22,137 nucleotides of DNA from Spirochaetaceae bacterium. GTDB taxonomy: Bacteria > Spirochaetota > Spirochaetia > Treponematales > Treponemataceae. Positions 1-4,840 of this stretch are shown piece after piece. The notes under the pieces were generated by a model. The model made no database searches. It was not told where the DNA came from and saw only the letters and a program-made list of their open reading frames with translations. The translations under genes were made by a program, and so were the position numbers. The stretch is taken from contig JAISTZ010000100.1 in the NCBI GenBank assembly GCA_031272345.1, positions 1 through 22,137 on the forward strand, written 5' to 3'. Positions within the stretch are counted from its first letter, which is position 1. Every line of letters begins with the position of its first letter.

Positions 1-1
1 C

Positions 2-268
2 GGCGCGAAGTTTAAGTCGTCCGGCATTTACCTGCACTACGCCTCCGGAAGCCCCGCTATATGGACGGTCAACACTACTGATGATGGCGCGGATAGCAGC
101 GCCGTCACTGTCTCCACCGACGGGCTGGCGGCAACGTTCACAGTGTCTAATCAAACCACAGCCGCCACAGACAAAGTTGAGGTTGATGCGAGCGCCCTCG
201 CGACCAACGCCAACAACGCGGGCGCCGTGGCAAGCGGCGTAGGGAGCGCGGGCGGAGCAGGGGCCTAA
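2..268 (+). CDS. C-terminal end of an unrecognised Ala/Gly/Thr-rich protein (5' end outside window)
   Basis: An open frame runs from the window edge to a TAA at 266-268, giving the last 88 residues. The early part is polar and Ser/Thr/Asp-rich, with alternating hydrophobic residues as in beta-sandwich surface domains (for example around AVTVSTDGLAATFTVSNQ). The last 25 residues are almost only Ala, Gly, Asn, Ser and Val, a low-complexity tail. I do not recognise the family; an exported or surface protein with Ig-like repeats is a guess from composition. Two hairpins, one a good terminator, follow the stop, which supports this being a real gene end. Confidence 0.55.
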   Translation, partial: GAKFKSSGIYLHYASGSPAIWTVNTTDDGADSSAVTVSTDGLAATFTVSNQTTAATDKVEVDASALATNANNAGAVASGVGSAGGAGA

Positions 269-294
269 GCGACAACTTGAGTATCCATGCCCCT

Positions 295-373
295 GGAGTT
301 TTGGCTTTGCCGAAACTCCGAGGCAATTTTCGCAGCGAATTGCCCCCGTTCGAGAGAGCGGGGGCTTTTTTTT
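295..373 (+). terminator. Hairpin followed by a Rho-independent terminator
   Basis: The first hairpin (295-319) has GGAGTTT paired with AAACTCC and an inner GGC-TTT-GCC stem. The second (342-365) pairs GCCCCCG with CGGGGGC and is followed by eight T at 366-373, a textbook terminator. Together they end the transcript of the partial gene upstream. Confidence 0.85.
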
Positions 374-544
374 GTGTGGAAATGTCTCGCGCGGAGACCT
401 GGCTGCCGACAGGCAGGCGTAAAGCACACAGGGTATATAAAATTACGAAATTTCTCTGCGGTCCCCGAGTCTCTGCGCGGGGTTTGTATGCAGCGGTCCC
501 CGGCGACGCGCCACACAAGCGGCCCCGCTCAAGGGACCGTCTGC
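374..544. other. Intergenic stretch without a convincing gene
   Basis: Only small inverted repeats are visible: GTCTC/GAGAC near 380, and CGGTCCC (494-500) with GGGACCG (533-539). Open frames here lack ribosome binding sites and family resemblance. Confidence 0.5.
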
Positions 545-573
545 TTGACTATCGTGTTACAGTATGCTAAAAT
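545..573 (+). promoter_or_regulatory. Sigma70-type promoter of the first antitoxin gene
   Basis: TTGACT (545-550), 17-base spacer, TAAAAT (568-573) with an extended -10 TG at 565-566. The mRNA would start near 580, leaving a leader of about 27 bases that carries the ribosome binding site GGAGG at 594-598. Confidence 0.75.
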
Positions 574-606
574 CACAAAGACACTTGTTTTCTGGAGGAT
601 ATGTTA

Positions 607-828
607 ATGAGAACGCTCAATGTCGCTATATCTGATGTAGAATACGCAAAATTCGGCATAAAGCGTACCGAATTTGCTTTTTCTGACCTGTTGGACTTGG
701 TGGGGCAGGAGATACGCCGCCAGAATCTGGACGATTGCGTGTCCCTCGCCGAAAAATACGGGCTTTCCGCAATGACCATGGATGACATCCAACGTGAAGT
801 AACGGCAGTCCGGCAATATGCACAATAA
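607..828 (+). CDS. Antitoxin of a PIN-toxin (VapC-like) type II system
   Basis: A 73-residue protein. It resembles small antitoxins found just upstream of PIN toxins in treponemes and clostridia, recalled from the family: an N-terminal strand, then an EYAKFG segment, a helical middle and the LAEKYGLSAMTMDDI motif near residues 47-61. It should bind and neutralise the toxin and bind its own promoter. The start at 607 is preferred over 601 because GGAGG at 594-598 is then 8 bases away rather than 2. The toxin start at 818 overlaps its last codons, as is usual for such pairs. The partner toxin is broken, so this antitoxin now appears orphaned. The family assignment comes from memory of similar sequences. 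Confidence 0.7.
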   Translation: MRTLNVAISDVEYAKFGIKRTEFAFSDLLDLVGQEIRRQNLDDCVSLAEKYGLSAMTMDDIQREVTAVRQYAQ

Positions 829-1085
829 CATTGTTGACACAAACATTATTGTATCCGCGCTGATACAACGCAGTTACCCCTATCGTGTCGTCGAGGGCGA
901 AGATTTTCACACCGCAAACCAAAGTGGATATTCTTACAGATAAAGGCGACAATAAATTCCTGGAACTTGCAAACGAATGTTCCGCTGATTTCATAATCAC
1001 CGGAAATATGAATGATTTTACCTTTCCGGTGTACAGAACTACCAGAATAATAACCGCAAAAGAGTATTGGGAAATGTTTTTATAG
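818..1085 (+). pseudogene. PIN-domain toxin with internal deletion and frameshift
   Basis: From ATG 818 the frame reads MHNNIVDTNIIVSALIQRSY, the classic first PIN strand with catalytic Asp in the DTN motif, then loses meaning near 870 and stops at 941-943. A second frame, from about 885 to 1085, carries the C-terminal part: AKIFTPQTKVDILTDKGDNK, then SADFIITGNMNDFTFP and the end KEYWEMFL. Both pieces match one family, the PIN toxins of about 140 residues (COG1569-like). Here only about 26 N-terminal and 65 C-terminal residues remain, so roughly 50 central residues are gone and the frame is shifted at the join near 867-885. The missing part should hold the second acidic catalytic residue. The product should be inactive unless the shift is bypassed. 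Confidence 0.75.
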
Positions 1086-1110
1086 CGCCCATACACCGCA
1101 TATCCCCCCG

Positions 1111-1136
1111 CCCTGCCGCCGTGCTGGACGGCAGGG
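1111..1136 (+). terminator. Strong hairpin without T-tract, possible weak terminator
   Basis: CCCTGCCG (1111-1118) pairs perfectly with CGGCAGGG (1129-1136) around a 10-base loop. No T-run follows. It lies between the broken PIN gene and the next promoter. Similar CCCTGCCGC / GCGGCAGGG words recur near 4010, 4091 and 15640, so it may belong to a dispersed repeat instead. Confidence 0.35.
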
Positions 1137-1150
1137 GGCAGAAGCCGCCT

Positions 1151-1253
1151 CCCCCCTTGCGGAAAAATCACCTTTGTGGTATCATCTGATAATGCGGGCC
1201 TTCAAGAACACCTGGTTTAACCGTTTTGCTGAAAAAGAGGCAATACAAAATAG
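1151..1253 (+). repeat. Direct repeat block A, copy 1 (promoter plus toxin start)
   Basis: This 103-base block matches 2938-3040 with about four differences. It covers the promoter, the 6-base gap and the first 20 codons of the HigB-like toxin. Together with block B (1685-1788 and 3160-3263) it shows that the toxin-antitoxin locus is duplicated on both sides of the rpn gene. Confidence 0.9.
1157..1185 (+). promoter_or_regulatory. Promoter of HigB-like toxin, copy 1, placing +1 at the ATG
   Basis: TTGCGG (1157-1162), 17-base spacer, TATCAT (1180-1185), then six bases and ATG at 1192. Transcription would begin at the start codon. No Shine-Dalgarno sequence precedes the ATG. Confidence 0.65.
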
Positions 1254-1578
1254 TGAACTTTTGGCCATGGTAAACCGGATTGAGGCGGGGCATGCTGAAG
1301 CCAACCTGGGCGGCGGCGTTTTCAAAGAGCGGGTTGCCCGTCCCGGTGCGGGGAAATCGGGCGGGTATCGCGTGATTCTGTTCTTCAAGAGCGGGGATCG
1401 GGCGTTTTTTGTCTATGGTTTCACGAAGTCGGCGCGGGGAAATATCAGCAGGAAGGAACTGCGGGCATACAAGGAAGCGGCGAAGGATTACCTTCGTATG
1501 ACCGACGAGCAGATTAATGAGCGTATAGCCCGGGGGCAGTTAATTGAAATTGGAGGCGGACATGAAAAAACAATATGA
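1192..1578 (+). CDS. HigB/RelE-like toxin (PF06296-type)
   Basis: A 128-residue protein. The N-terminal WFNRFAEKEAI, the central LGGGVFKERVARPGAGKSGG and the following YRVILFFKSGDRAFFVYGF are the hallmarks of the RelE-like HigB family (PF06296), whose members are presumed ribosome-dependent mRNA interferases. The basic residues in KERVARPGAGKSGGYR (about 45-60) are the expected RNA-contacting face. It is full length for the family. The first codon is taken at ATG 1192 because homologous copy 2 diverges upstream of its promoter and the -10 box ends 6 bases before this ATG. A start at 1174 would lie inside the promoter. The antitoxin gene begins 17 bases before its end, in the toxin-first order typical of higBA. 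No catalytic assignment can be proven from sequence. Confidence 0.8.
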   Translation: MRAFKNTWFNRFAEKEAIQNSELLAMVNRIEAGHAEANLGGGVFKERVARPGAGKSGGYRVILFFKSGDRAFFVYGFTKSARGNISRKELRAYKEAAKDYLRMTDEQINERIARGQLIEIGGGHEKTI

Positions 1579-1780
1579 AAGCGAGGCGCTGCGGGTCATA
1601 CACGAGGATATGACTGGTATGTATGAGGCGGGGATAATCAGCCGCGAGCGGATGCGAGAGTTCGACGAGCAGTGTCTTGTGTCCGAGCCGGCGGCGGCAA
1701 AGCCCAAGCGGTCCGCGCGGGAAGACCATGGCGGCAGAGCGCAGGTAACGGTCCCCGCCCACGCCGCCGGCGGCGCGTAG
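1562..1780 (+). CDS. HigA-type antitoxin, N-terminal domain with Ala/Arg-rich tail, copy 1
   Basis: A 72-residue protein starting at ATG 1562, with GGAGG at 1552-1556 five bases upstream inside the toxin gene. The first 40 residues (KKQYESEALRVIHEDMTGMY, then MREFDEQCL) match the N-terminal toxin-binding segment of antitoxins paired with PF06296 toxins. Those antitoxins normally continue into a helix-turn-helix DNA-binding domain. Here that domain is absent. A 31-residue tail beginning EPAAAKPKRSARED replaces it. The same tail occurs in copy 2 with only synonymous changes. Without a DNA-binding domain it may neutralise the toxin but not repress the operon. The family call is solid for the first half; the role of the tail is unknown. 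Confidence 0.7.
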   Translation: MKKQYESEALRVIHEDMTGMYEAGIISRERMREFDEQCLVSEPAAAKPKRSAREDHGGRAQVTVPAHAAGGA

Positions 1781-1788
1781 TACGCCGG
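1685..1788 (+). repeat. Direct repeat block B, copy 1 (antitoxin tail)
   Basis: Matches 3160-3263. Within the 31 tail codons I count five differences (gag/gaa, ccc/ccg, aag/aaa, gcc/gca, gcg/gca), all silent third-position changes. Confidence 0.85.
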
Positions 1789-1803
1789 AGCAAGGAAGCC
1801 GAT

Positions 1804-1959
1804 ATGCGGTTTATATTCCGTCTGGAGTTTTACCGGGCAAAGTGTTTACTTCCCCGCAAAGGCGTACATCCCAGCAAAGTTGTTGTCCATCTGAATTTGA
1901 CAGGCGCACCGGAACAGCGATGCCTGTGCACCTCGCCCTGGGTTTGGGGGAATGCCTAA
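1804..1959 (+). CDS. Small hypothetical ORF downstream of the antitoxin
   Basis: An open frame of 51 codons starting MRFIFRLEFYRAKCLLPRKG, 23 bases after the antitoxin stop. It has only a weak upstream GGA and no recognisable motif. The sequence diverges from copy 2 just before it, so it is not part of the duplicated unit. It could be a co-transcribed small basic protein or chance. It ends 15 bases before the convergent rpn stop. Confidence 0.2.
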   Translation: MRFIFRLEFYRAKCLLPRKGVHPSKVVVHLNLTGAPEQRCLCTSPWVWGNA

Positions 1960-1974
1960 GGGTGGGCGACAAGG

Positions 1975-2847
1975 TCACTGCCCCATTGACTGCCCGTTAT
2001 TCAGTAGTACATTTTTGAGTTCACCTGCCGAATACCCCGAATTGATAAGTTCGAGGATATACTTTCGGTCCTCCTCCCGGCCTTCTTCCCGGCCTCGTTG
2101 TATGCCGATTGCGACGCCATCTTTCCGGGCCTCTTCCTGCCAGACTTCCTTTGCGTCTTCCCAGTTCCATTCGGTAAACAGCATATTTATCACCTCCGAG
2201 GAATGCTCCTCTAAAAAATCTTTCAGTATGCCCCGCTCGATACAGTACCGTATCGCCCTTGTCATCCCCTGCCGGCGTTCATCCTCGTCCTTTTTCCCTT
2301 TGATCTGTGTCCGGGCCTCGTCCACAAACTTCGCGTAGCCCTCCAGGGTGCCGCTCTTCGCAAAGAGCCCCGCATTGTGCCCTTCGTTCACATTGTACAC
2401 CCTCACCGTCAAATCCAGCATGGGAGCCGCCGTGCCCTCAACGTCGAGGTACGCATCGGAGAACCGCAGTGTCTGCTGGTCGGGCTGCGGCGCTTCCCCA
2501 TTATACAACACCACAAACTCGGGGCGCGGTATCTCCATGCGTTTCTGCCGGTACAGCGCCTTGCTGCCGGTGATTTTTTCGTATACCCGGGCAATGTATA
2601 GCAAAAAGCGCAGGGGCATATTCGCATTTATTGTGGACTGGTGCTCGATCAGGACGACCAGCCGGTCCCCGATGGTGAAGGAGATGTCGTTGCAGCGGTC
2701 CATGAACAGGGCGTCCTGGAGGGTGTTGATGGTGATTGGGGTGTCCGCGCCGTAATTGCTGCCGGAGAGGGCGTTGTAGAGTTCCCGCAGACGGTCCGGG
2801 TCGCTGAAGAGAAGGGTGAACACACTGTCCTTGTACCGGGTATTCAT
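1975..2847 (-). CDS. Rpn-family recombination-promoting nuclease / PD-(D/E)XK transposase-like protein
   Basis: A 290-residue protein of the Rpn/PDDEXK_2 transposase-like family. The N-terminus RYKDSVFTLLFSDPDRLREL is typical. The nuclease core is visible: Asp54 in NDISF, followed by Glu68-x-Gln70 in VVLIEHQST, the E-x-Q variant used by Rpn enzymes. The YNG and MLDLTVRVYNVN segments follow. The C-terminus (about 235-275) is an Arg/Glu-rich charged helix, REEGREEDRKYILELI, often seen in this family. The ATG at 2847 is chosen because it gives the conserved MNTRYKD start and lies 6 bases after a -10 box. Members cleave DNA and stimulate recombination. It sits inverted between two copies of a toxin-antitoxin locus, whose duplication or deletion it may have promoted (inference). 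Confidence 0.85.
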   Translation of the reverse strand: MNTRYKDSVFTLLFSDPDRLRELYNALSGSNYGADTPITINTLQDALFMDRCNDISFTIGDRLVVLIEHQSTINANMPLRFLLYIARVYEKITGSKALYRQKRMEIPRPEFVVLYNGEAPQPDQQTLRFSDAYLDVEGTAAPMLDLTVRVYNVNEGHNAGLFAKSGTLEGYAKFVDEARTQIKGKKDEDERRQGMTRAIRYCIERGILKDFLEEHSSEVINMLFTEWNWEDAKEVWQEEARKDGVAIGIQRGREEGREEDRKYILELINSGYSAGELKNVLLNNGQSMGQ

Positions 2848-2853
2848 ACATAT

Positions 2854-2883
2854 AATATACGGCGGTACGGAGGGCAAAGTCAA
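2854..2883 (-). promoter_or_regulatory. Promoter of rpn with +1 at the start codon
   Basis: On the minus strand TTGACT (2883-2878), 18-base spacer, TATATT (2859-2854), six bases, ATG (2847). No Shine-Dalgarno sequence is possible in such a transcript. Confidence 0.7.
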
Positions 2884-2899
2884 GGCGGCGGGGGGGCGG

Positions 2900-2926
2900 C
2901 GCCCGTTCCCACGGGCGGGGCGTTTT
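2900..2926 (+). terminator. GC-rich hairpin with short T-run
   Basis: CGCCCGT (2900-2906) pairs with ACGGGCG (2911-2917) around TCCC. A GGGC separates it from five T at 2922-2926. No plus-strand gene lies just upstream, so its use is unclear. Confidence 0.3.
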
Positions 2927-2937
2927 TGTAGTGGCGC

Positions 2938-3040
2938 CCCCCCTTGCGGAAAAATCTCCTTTGTGGTATCATCTGATAATGCGGGCCTTCAAGAACACCT
3001 GGTTTAACCGCTTTACTGAAAAAGAGGCAATACAAGATAG
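2938..3040 (+). repeat. Direct repeat block A, copy 2
   Basis: About 99 of 103 bases match 1151-1253. The match ends about 20 codons into the toxin gene, where copy 2 jumps to antitoxin sequence, marking a deletion of most of the toxin. Confidence 0.9.
2944..2972 (+). promoter_or_regulatory. Promoter of toxin-antitoxin copy 2
   Basis: TTGCGG (2944-2949), 17 bases, TATCAT (2967-2972), six bases, ATG at 2979. Same design as copy 1; both boxes are unchanged despite loss of the toxin. Confidence 0.6.
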
Positions 3041-3080
3041 AAAGGAAGTATCAGAGCGAAGCGTTGATGGTTTGCCATGA
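2979..3080 (+). pseudogene. Remnant of HigB-like toxin, copy 2 (start only)
   Basis: The frame starts MRAFKNTWFNRFTEKEAIQ, as in copy 1, then leaves homology at codon 20 and reads out-of-frame antitoxin sequence to a TGA at 3078-3080, giving 33 residues. The core RNA-binding and catalytic region is gone, so no toxin is made. The deletion joins toxin codon about 20 to the beginning of the antitoxin. Confidence 0.85.
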
Positions 3081-3255
3081 AATGGCGCAGGATTTATACC
3101 GGACCGGTATCATTAACGAGGCGGAAATGCGGGAGTTCGATGAAGACTGCCTCGTTCATGAACCGGCGGCGGCAAAGCCGAAACGGTCCGCGCGGGAAGA
3201 CCATGGCGGCAGAGCGCAGGTAACGGTCCCCGCCCACGCAGCCGGCGGCGCATAG
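3064..3255 (+). CDS. HigA-type antitoxin, copy 2, native start codon lost
   Basis: Homology to copy 1 begins at 3037, where the expected ATG reads ATA, so the native start has been lost with the deletion. Translation might begin at TTG 3064 or ATG 3067. The product keeps most of the N-terminal domain (SEALMVCHEMAQDLY, MREFDEDCLV) and the full 31-residue tail. The N-terminal part is only about half identical to copy 1, while the tail is identical in protein sequence. A terminator follows at 3273. It may be a decaying gene, or an antitoxin kept after toxin loss. Confidence 0.5.
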   Translation: MMVCHEMAQDLYRTGIINEAEMREFDEDCLVHEPAAAKPKRSAREDHGGRAQVTVPAHAAGGA

Positions 3256-3263
3256 TGCGCCGG
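3160..3263 (+). repeat. Direct repeat block B, copy 2 (antitoxin tail)
   Basis: Pairs with 1685-1788; silent differences only within the coding part. Confidence 0.85.
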
Positions 3264-3272
3264 CGTACAGGC

Positions 3273-3303
3273 GGCCTCCTGGAAACAGGGGGCCGTTTTT
3301 TTT
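3273..3303 (+). terminator. Rho-independent terminator of toxin-antitoxin copy 2
   Basis: GGCCTCCTG (3273-3281) pairs with CAGGGGGCC (3286-3294, one G-T pair) around a GAAA tetraloop, then eight T at 3296-3303. A related sequence stands after vapC near 4811. Confidence 0.9.
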
Positions 3304-3314
3304 GCGTTTTTTGC

Positions 3315-3343
3315 TTGACAGAACGGCGCGGGTGTGGTATGTT
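3315..3343 (+). promoter_or_regulatory. Near-consensus promoter of a candidate small RNA
   Basis: TTGACA (3315-3320), 17-base spacer, TATGTT (3338-3343). It lies 11 bases after the previous terminator and has no ORF with a ribosome binding site behind it. Confidence 0.7.
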
Positions 3344-3349
3344 TAGGAC

Positions 3350-3425
3350 AAGCCACTTGATGAGGCGGCTTTGTAGCCTCATCTGCCGAACCCGTCCCGG
3401 GGGTTCCTGGGGCGGGCGATTTTTT
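3350..3425 (+). ncRNA. Candidate small RNA of about 76 nt
   Basis: The transcript predicted from the promoter at 3315-3343 folds into two hairpins. One pairs GATGAGGC (3359-3366) with GCCTCATC (3376-3383). The other is a terminator pairing CCCGTCCC (3391-3398) with GGGGCGGG (3409-3416), followed by six T at 3420-3425. The only frame inside begins at an ATG within the -10 box or at ATG 3360, without a ribosome binding site. Its 3' end overlaps the last bases of the convergent nuclease gene. I do not recognise an Rfam family. A trans-acting regulator, or an antisense modulator of neighbouring toxin genes, is possible. Confidence 0.55.
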
Positions 3426-3972
3426 ATCTGCCGATGAGAGCGCGTAATTCCTCATAGGTCCAAGAATACAATACACCAATTTTCTCAAAAAAGCAGAAAA
3501 AAATGCCGTCATCATGCCTTTCTTTCAGTTCTCCAGCTATTTTTGCCTTTATACTTCCCACAGACAAATCCGATAAAAGTCGGATGAAGACCGAATGCTC
3601 ACGTCTATCCGGCTGGTCTCGCAGCAAATCCGCGCCTTGCTTGAAAGCCAGCCGGAACTCACCGCCCACAGTCGTCCGTGTCCCAGCGGTGGTCTTCATC
3701 TCTGTCACAACGCCATTCAATACGATGTCCGCGCATCGCCGCTCGTTTTCCCCCATCTCCCGTTCCGGCAGAAAGTACGCAACGCTTCCCCGGCTGGTGA
3801 GGATTCGCACCTGCGCCATCTCCTTTTCCCACTTGTCAGGTTCTTTGTCTCTTTCACTCAAACGCGATGCAGCCACCCAGATTCGCGCCTCGGTTTGCCC
3901 CCACTCCTCGCCGGGGAAAAGCAATGCTGCCACAGCACGGGTTTTTTCTGCCCGTGCGTCTACTCCGTCCAT
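3424..3972 (-). CDS. Orphan CdiA-CT-like PD-(D/E)XK nuclease domain protein
   Basis: A 182-residue protein resembling the CdiA C-terminal tRNase-type domain (PF18451-like), known from contact-dependent inhibition toxins and mobile elements. The core is clear: ADIVLNGVVTEMKT at 81-94 supplies Asp82 and Glu91-x-Lys93, and the following GGEFRLAFKQGADLL helix (103-117) is typical. The preceding ILTSRGSVAYFLPE is also family-like. No secretion domain, signal peptide or large CDI scaffold is attached, and no obvious immunity gene lies next to it unless one is very small. It could be a stand-alone nuclease of a mobile or defence locus. The start at ATG 3972 lies seven bases after an extended -10 box (TGCTACACT). 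Confidence 0.65.
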   Translation of the reverse strand: MDGVDARAEKTRAVAALLFPGEEWGQTEARIWVAASRLSERDKEPDKWEKEMAQVRILTSRGSVAYFLPEREMGENERRCADIVLNGVVTEMKTTAGTRTTVGGEFRLAFKQGADLLRDQPDRREHSVFIRLLSDLSVGSIKAKIAGELKERHDDGIFFCFFEKIGVLYSWTYEELRALIGR

Positions 3973-3979
3973 CGGAGCA

Positions 3980-3987
3980 AGTGTAGC
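3980..3987 (-). promoter_or_regulatory. Extended -10 element of the CdiA-like gene
   Basis: Minus strand TG (3988-3987), C, TACACT (3985-3980), seven bases, ATG 3972. A -35 of only partial fit (CTGTCT) lies 17 bases upstream, so the extended -10 would carry the promoter. Confidence 0.45.
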
Positions 3988-4009
3988 ACAAAATTGCGGT
4001 TTAGACAGC

Positions 4010-4117
4010 GGCAGGGGCAGTGTGCAGACCGGAAAAGCCGCGCTGGTTCCCCGCTTCTGCGGTTGCCGCTGGTACGCCGGACAAGCGAAAGCCCCTGCCG
4101 CAAGATAGGGGCTTTTT
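4010..4117 (+). other. Nested inverted repeats with terminator (possible structured RNA)
   Basis: GCGGCAGGGGC (4010-4020) is the exact complement of GCCCCTGCCGC (4091-4101), 70 bases apart. The second arm also forms a perfect terminator: AGCCCCT (4090-4096) with AGGGGCT (4107-4113), then T to 4117. The two foldings exclude each other, like an attenuator. No promoter for this strand is evident upstream, and the next gene, vapB, has its own promoter downstream. Confidence 0.4.
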
Positions 4118-4129
4118 GGTGTAGTAGTA

Positions 4130-4158
4130 TTGACCTCCTCTTTTTCTTATAGTATGCT
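4130..4158 (+). promoter_or_regulatory. Promoter of vapBC
   Basis: TTGACC (4130-4135), 17 bases, TATGCT (4153-4158). The leader of about 20 bases carries AGGAG at 4170-4174, ten bases before the ATG. Confidence 0.75.
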
Positions 4159-4184
4159 TTTATCAAGATAGGAGATCATAAGAC

Positions 4185-4415
4185 ATGACCACCATTGCGG
4201 TAGAAGACACGCTGGCCCAGGACGCGCTGCGGCTTTCGGCGTATGAGACCATGGAAGCGGCCATGGAAGAAGCCCTCAAAGTTTTTATCGCGGCAAGACG
4301 CCGGGACACTATGGAGCGAGACAATGAACTGTTCGGGATGTGGAAGGACAGGCCGGAGATGGAGGATGTCGAGGGCTATGTACGGAACATGCGGAAGGGG
4401 AGAACCCTGCCGTGA
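4185..4415 (+). CDS. vapB: VapB-like antitoxin
   Basis: A 76-residue protein. The first 12 residues (MTTIAVEDTLAQ) look like the DNA-binding strand of a ribbon-helix-helix or related dimer. The middle is a long charged helix (ETMEAAMEEALKVFIAARRR). The C-terminus (MWKDRPEMEDVEGYVRNMRK) has the Trp/Tyr- and charge-rich look of VapB tails that wrap around the PIN active site. It is identified mainly by its position: its stop TGA overlaps the GTG start of a full PIN toxin in a GTGA junction. A clear promoter and ribosome binding site precede it. It should neutralise VapC and autoregulate the pair. Confidence 0.75.
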   Translation: MTTIAVEDTLAQDALRLSAYETMEAAMEEALKVFIAARRRDTMERDNELFGMWKDRPEMEDVEGYVRNMRKGRTLP

Positions 4416-4786
4416 TTGACTCTGATGTGCTGATATGGTATCTTCGGGGCAACAAAAACGCAAAAGACCTCGTTGACAAAAATATTCCTTTCGCCATATC
4501 CGCAATCACCTACATGGAACTGATACAGGGCATGAGAGACAAACAGGAACTGTCTCTGTTCAAAAAGTATATGGAGAGGTGGTCCGTAGAAATCATTCCG
4601 GTCGACAAGAGCATTTGCGCAAAGGCGATGTACTTTGTCGAAACATATTTTCTGAGTCATTCTCTGGAATTGACCGACGCAATGATAGCGGCCACCGCAC
4701 TGGAGAAACAGGAACCATTGATTACAGGTAATGAGAAGCATTACCGTTTTATACCTGACATTCAGTTAAATGTTTTCAAACCATAA
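4412..4786 (+). CDS. vapC: VapC toxin, PIN-domain ribonuclease
   Basis: A 124-residue PIN protein of normal length. The conserved acidic positions are all present: Asp3 and Asp5 in VIDSDVLIWYL, Glu36 in ITYMELIQG, Asp89 in ELTDAMIAATAL, and the polar LITGNEKHY segment near 104-111. It should be a magnesium-dependent RNase. It starts at GTG 4412, overlapping the vapB stop by four bases; the longer upstream frame lies inside vapB. Unlike the other toxin genes of this island it is intact, so this pair is likely the functional addiction module here. Confidence 0.88.
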   Translation: MIDSDVLIWYLRGNKNAKDLVDKNIPFAISAITYMELIQGMRDKQELSLFKKYMERWSVEIIPVDKSICAKAMYFVETYFLSHSLELTDAMIAATALEKQEPLITGNEKHYRFIPDIQLNVFKP

Positions 4787-4810
4787 TTTGGACATGTCTT
4801 GAACACCAAG

Positions 4811-4840
4811 CCACCTCCTCTCCGGGGGGCCGTTTTTTTT
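4811..4840 (+). terminator. Probable terminator of vapBC
   Basis: An imperfect stem (CCTCC at 4814-4818 with GGGGG at 4825-4829) is followed by CCG and eight T at 4833-4840. It aligns with the stronger terminator at 3273-3303 (shared CCTCCT and GGGGGCCG plus T8), as a degenerate relative. Confidence 0.6.

Noticed and set aside
626..1171. Minus-strand frame of 181 codons opposite the antitoxin and broken PIN gene
   Set aside because: The plus strand has promoter, ribosome binding site and family motifs in both pieces; the minus frame has none.
3503..4152. Plus-strand frames of 185-201 codons opposite the CdiA-like gene
   Set aside because: No ribosome binding site, low-complexity Ser/Arg composition, and they run through the hairpins at 4010-4117. 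The minus strand carries the conserved nuclease motifs.
3960..4166. Minus-strand basic 68-codon frame as a possible immunity or antitoxin gene for the CdiA-like nuclease
   Set aside because: It spans the nested inverted repeats and the promoter of the nuclease gene, is dominated by Arg/Lys/Cys, and matches nothing recognisable.
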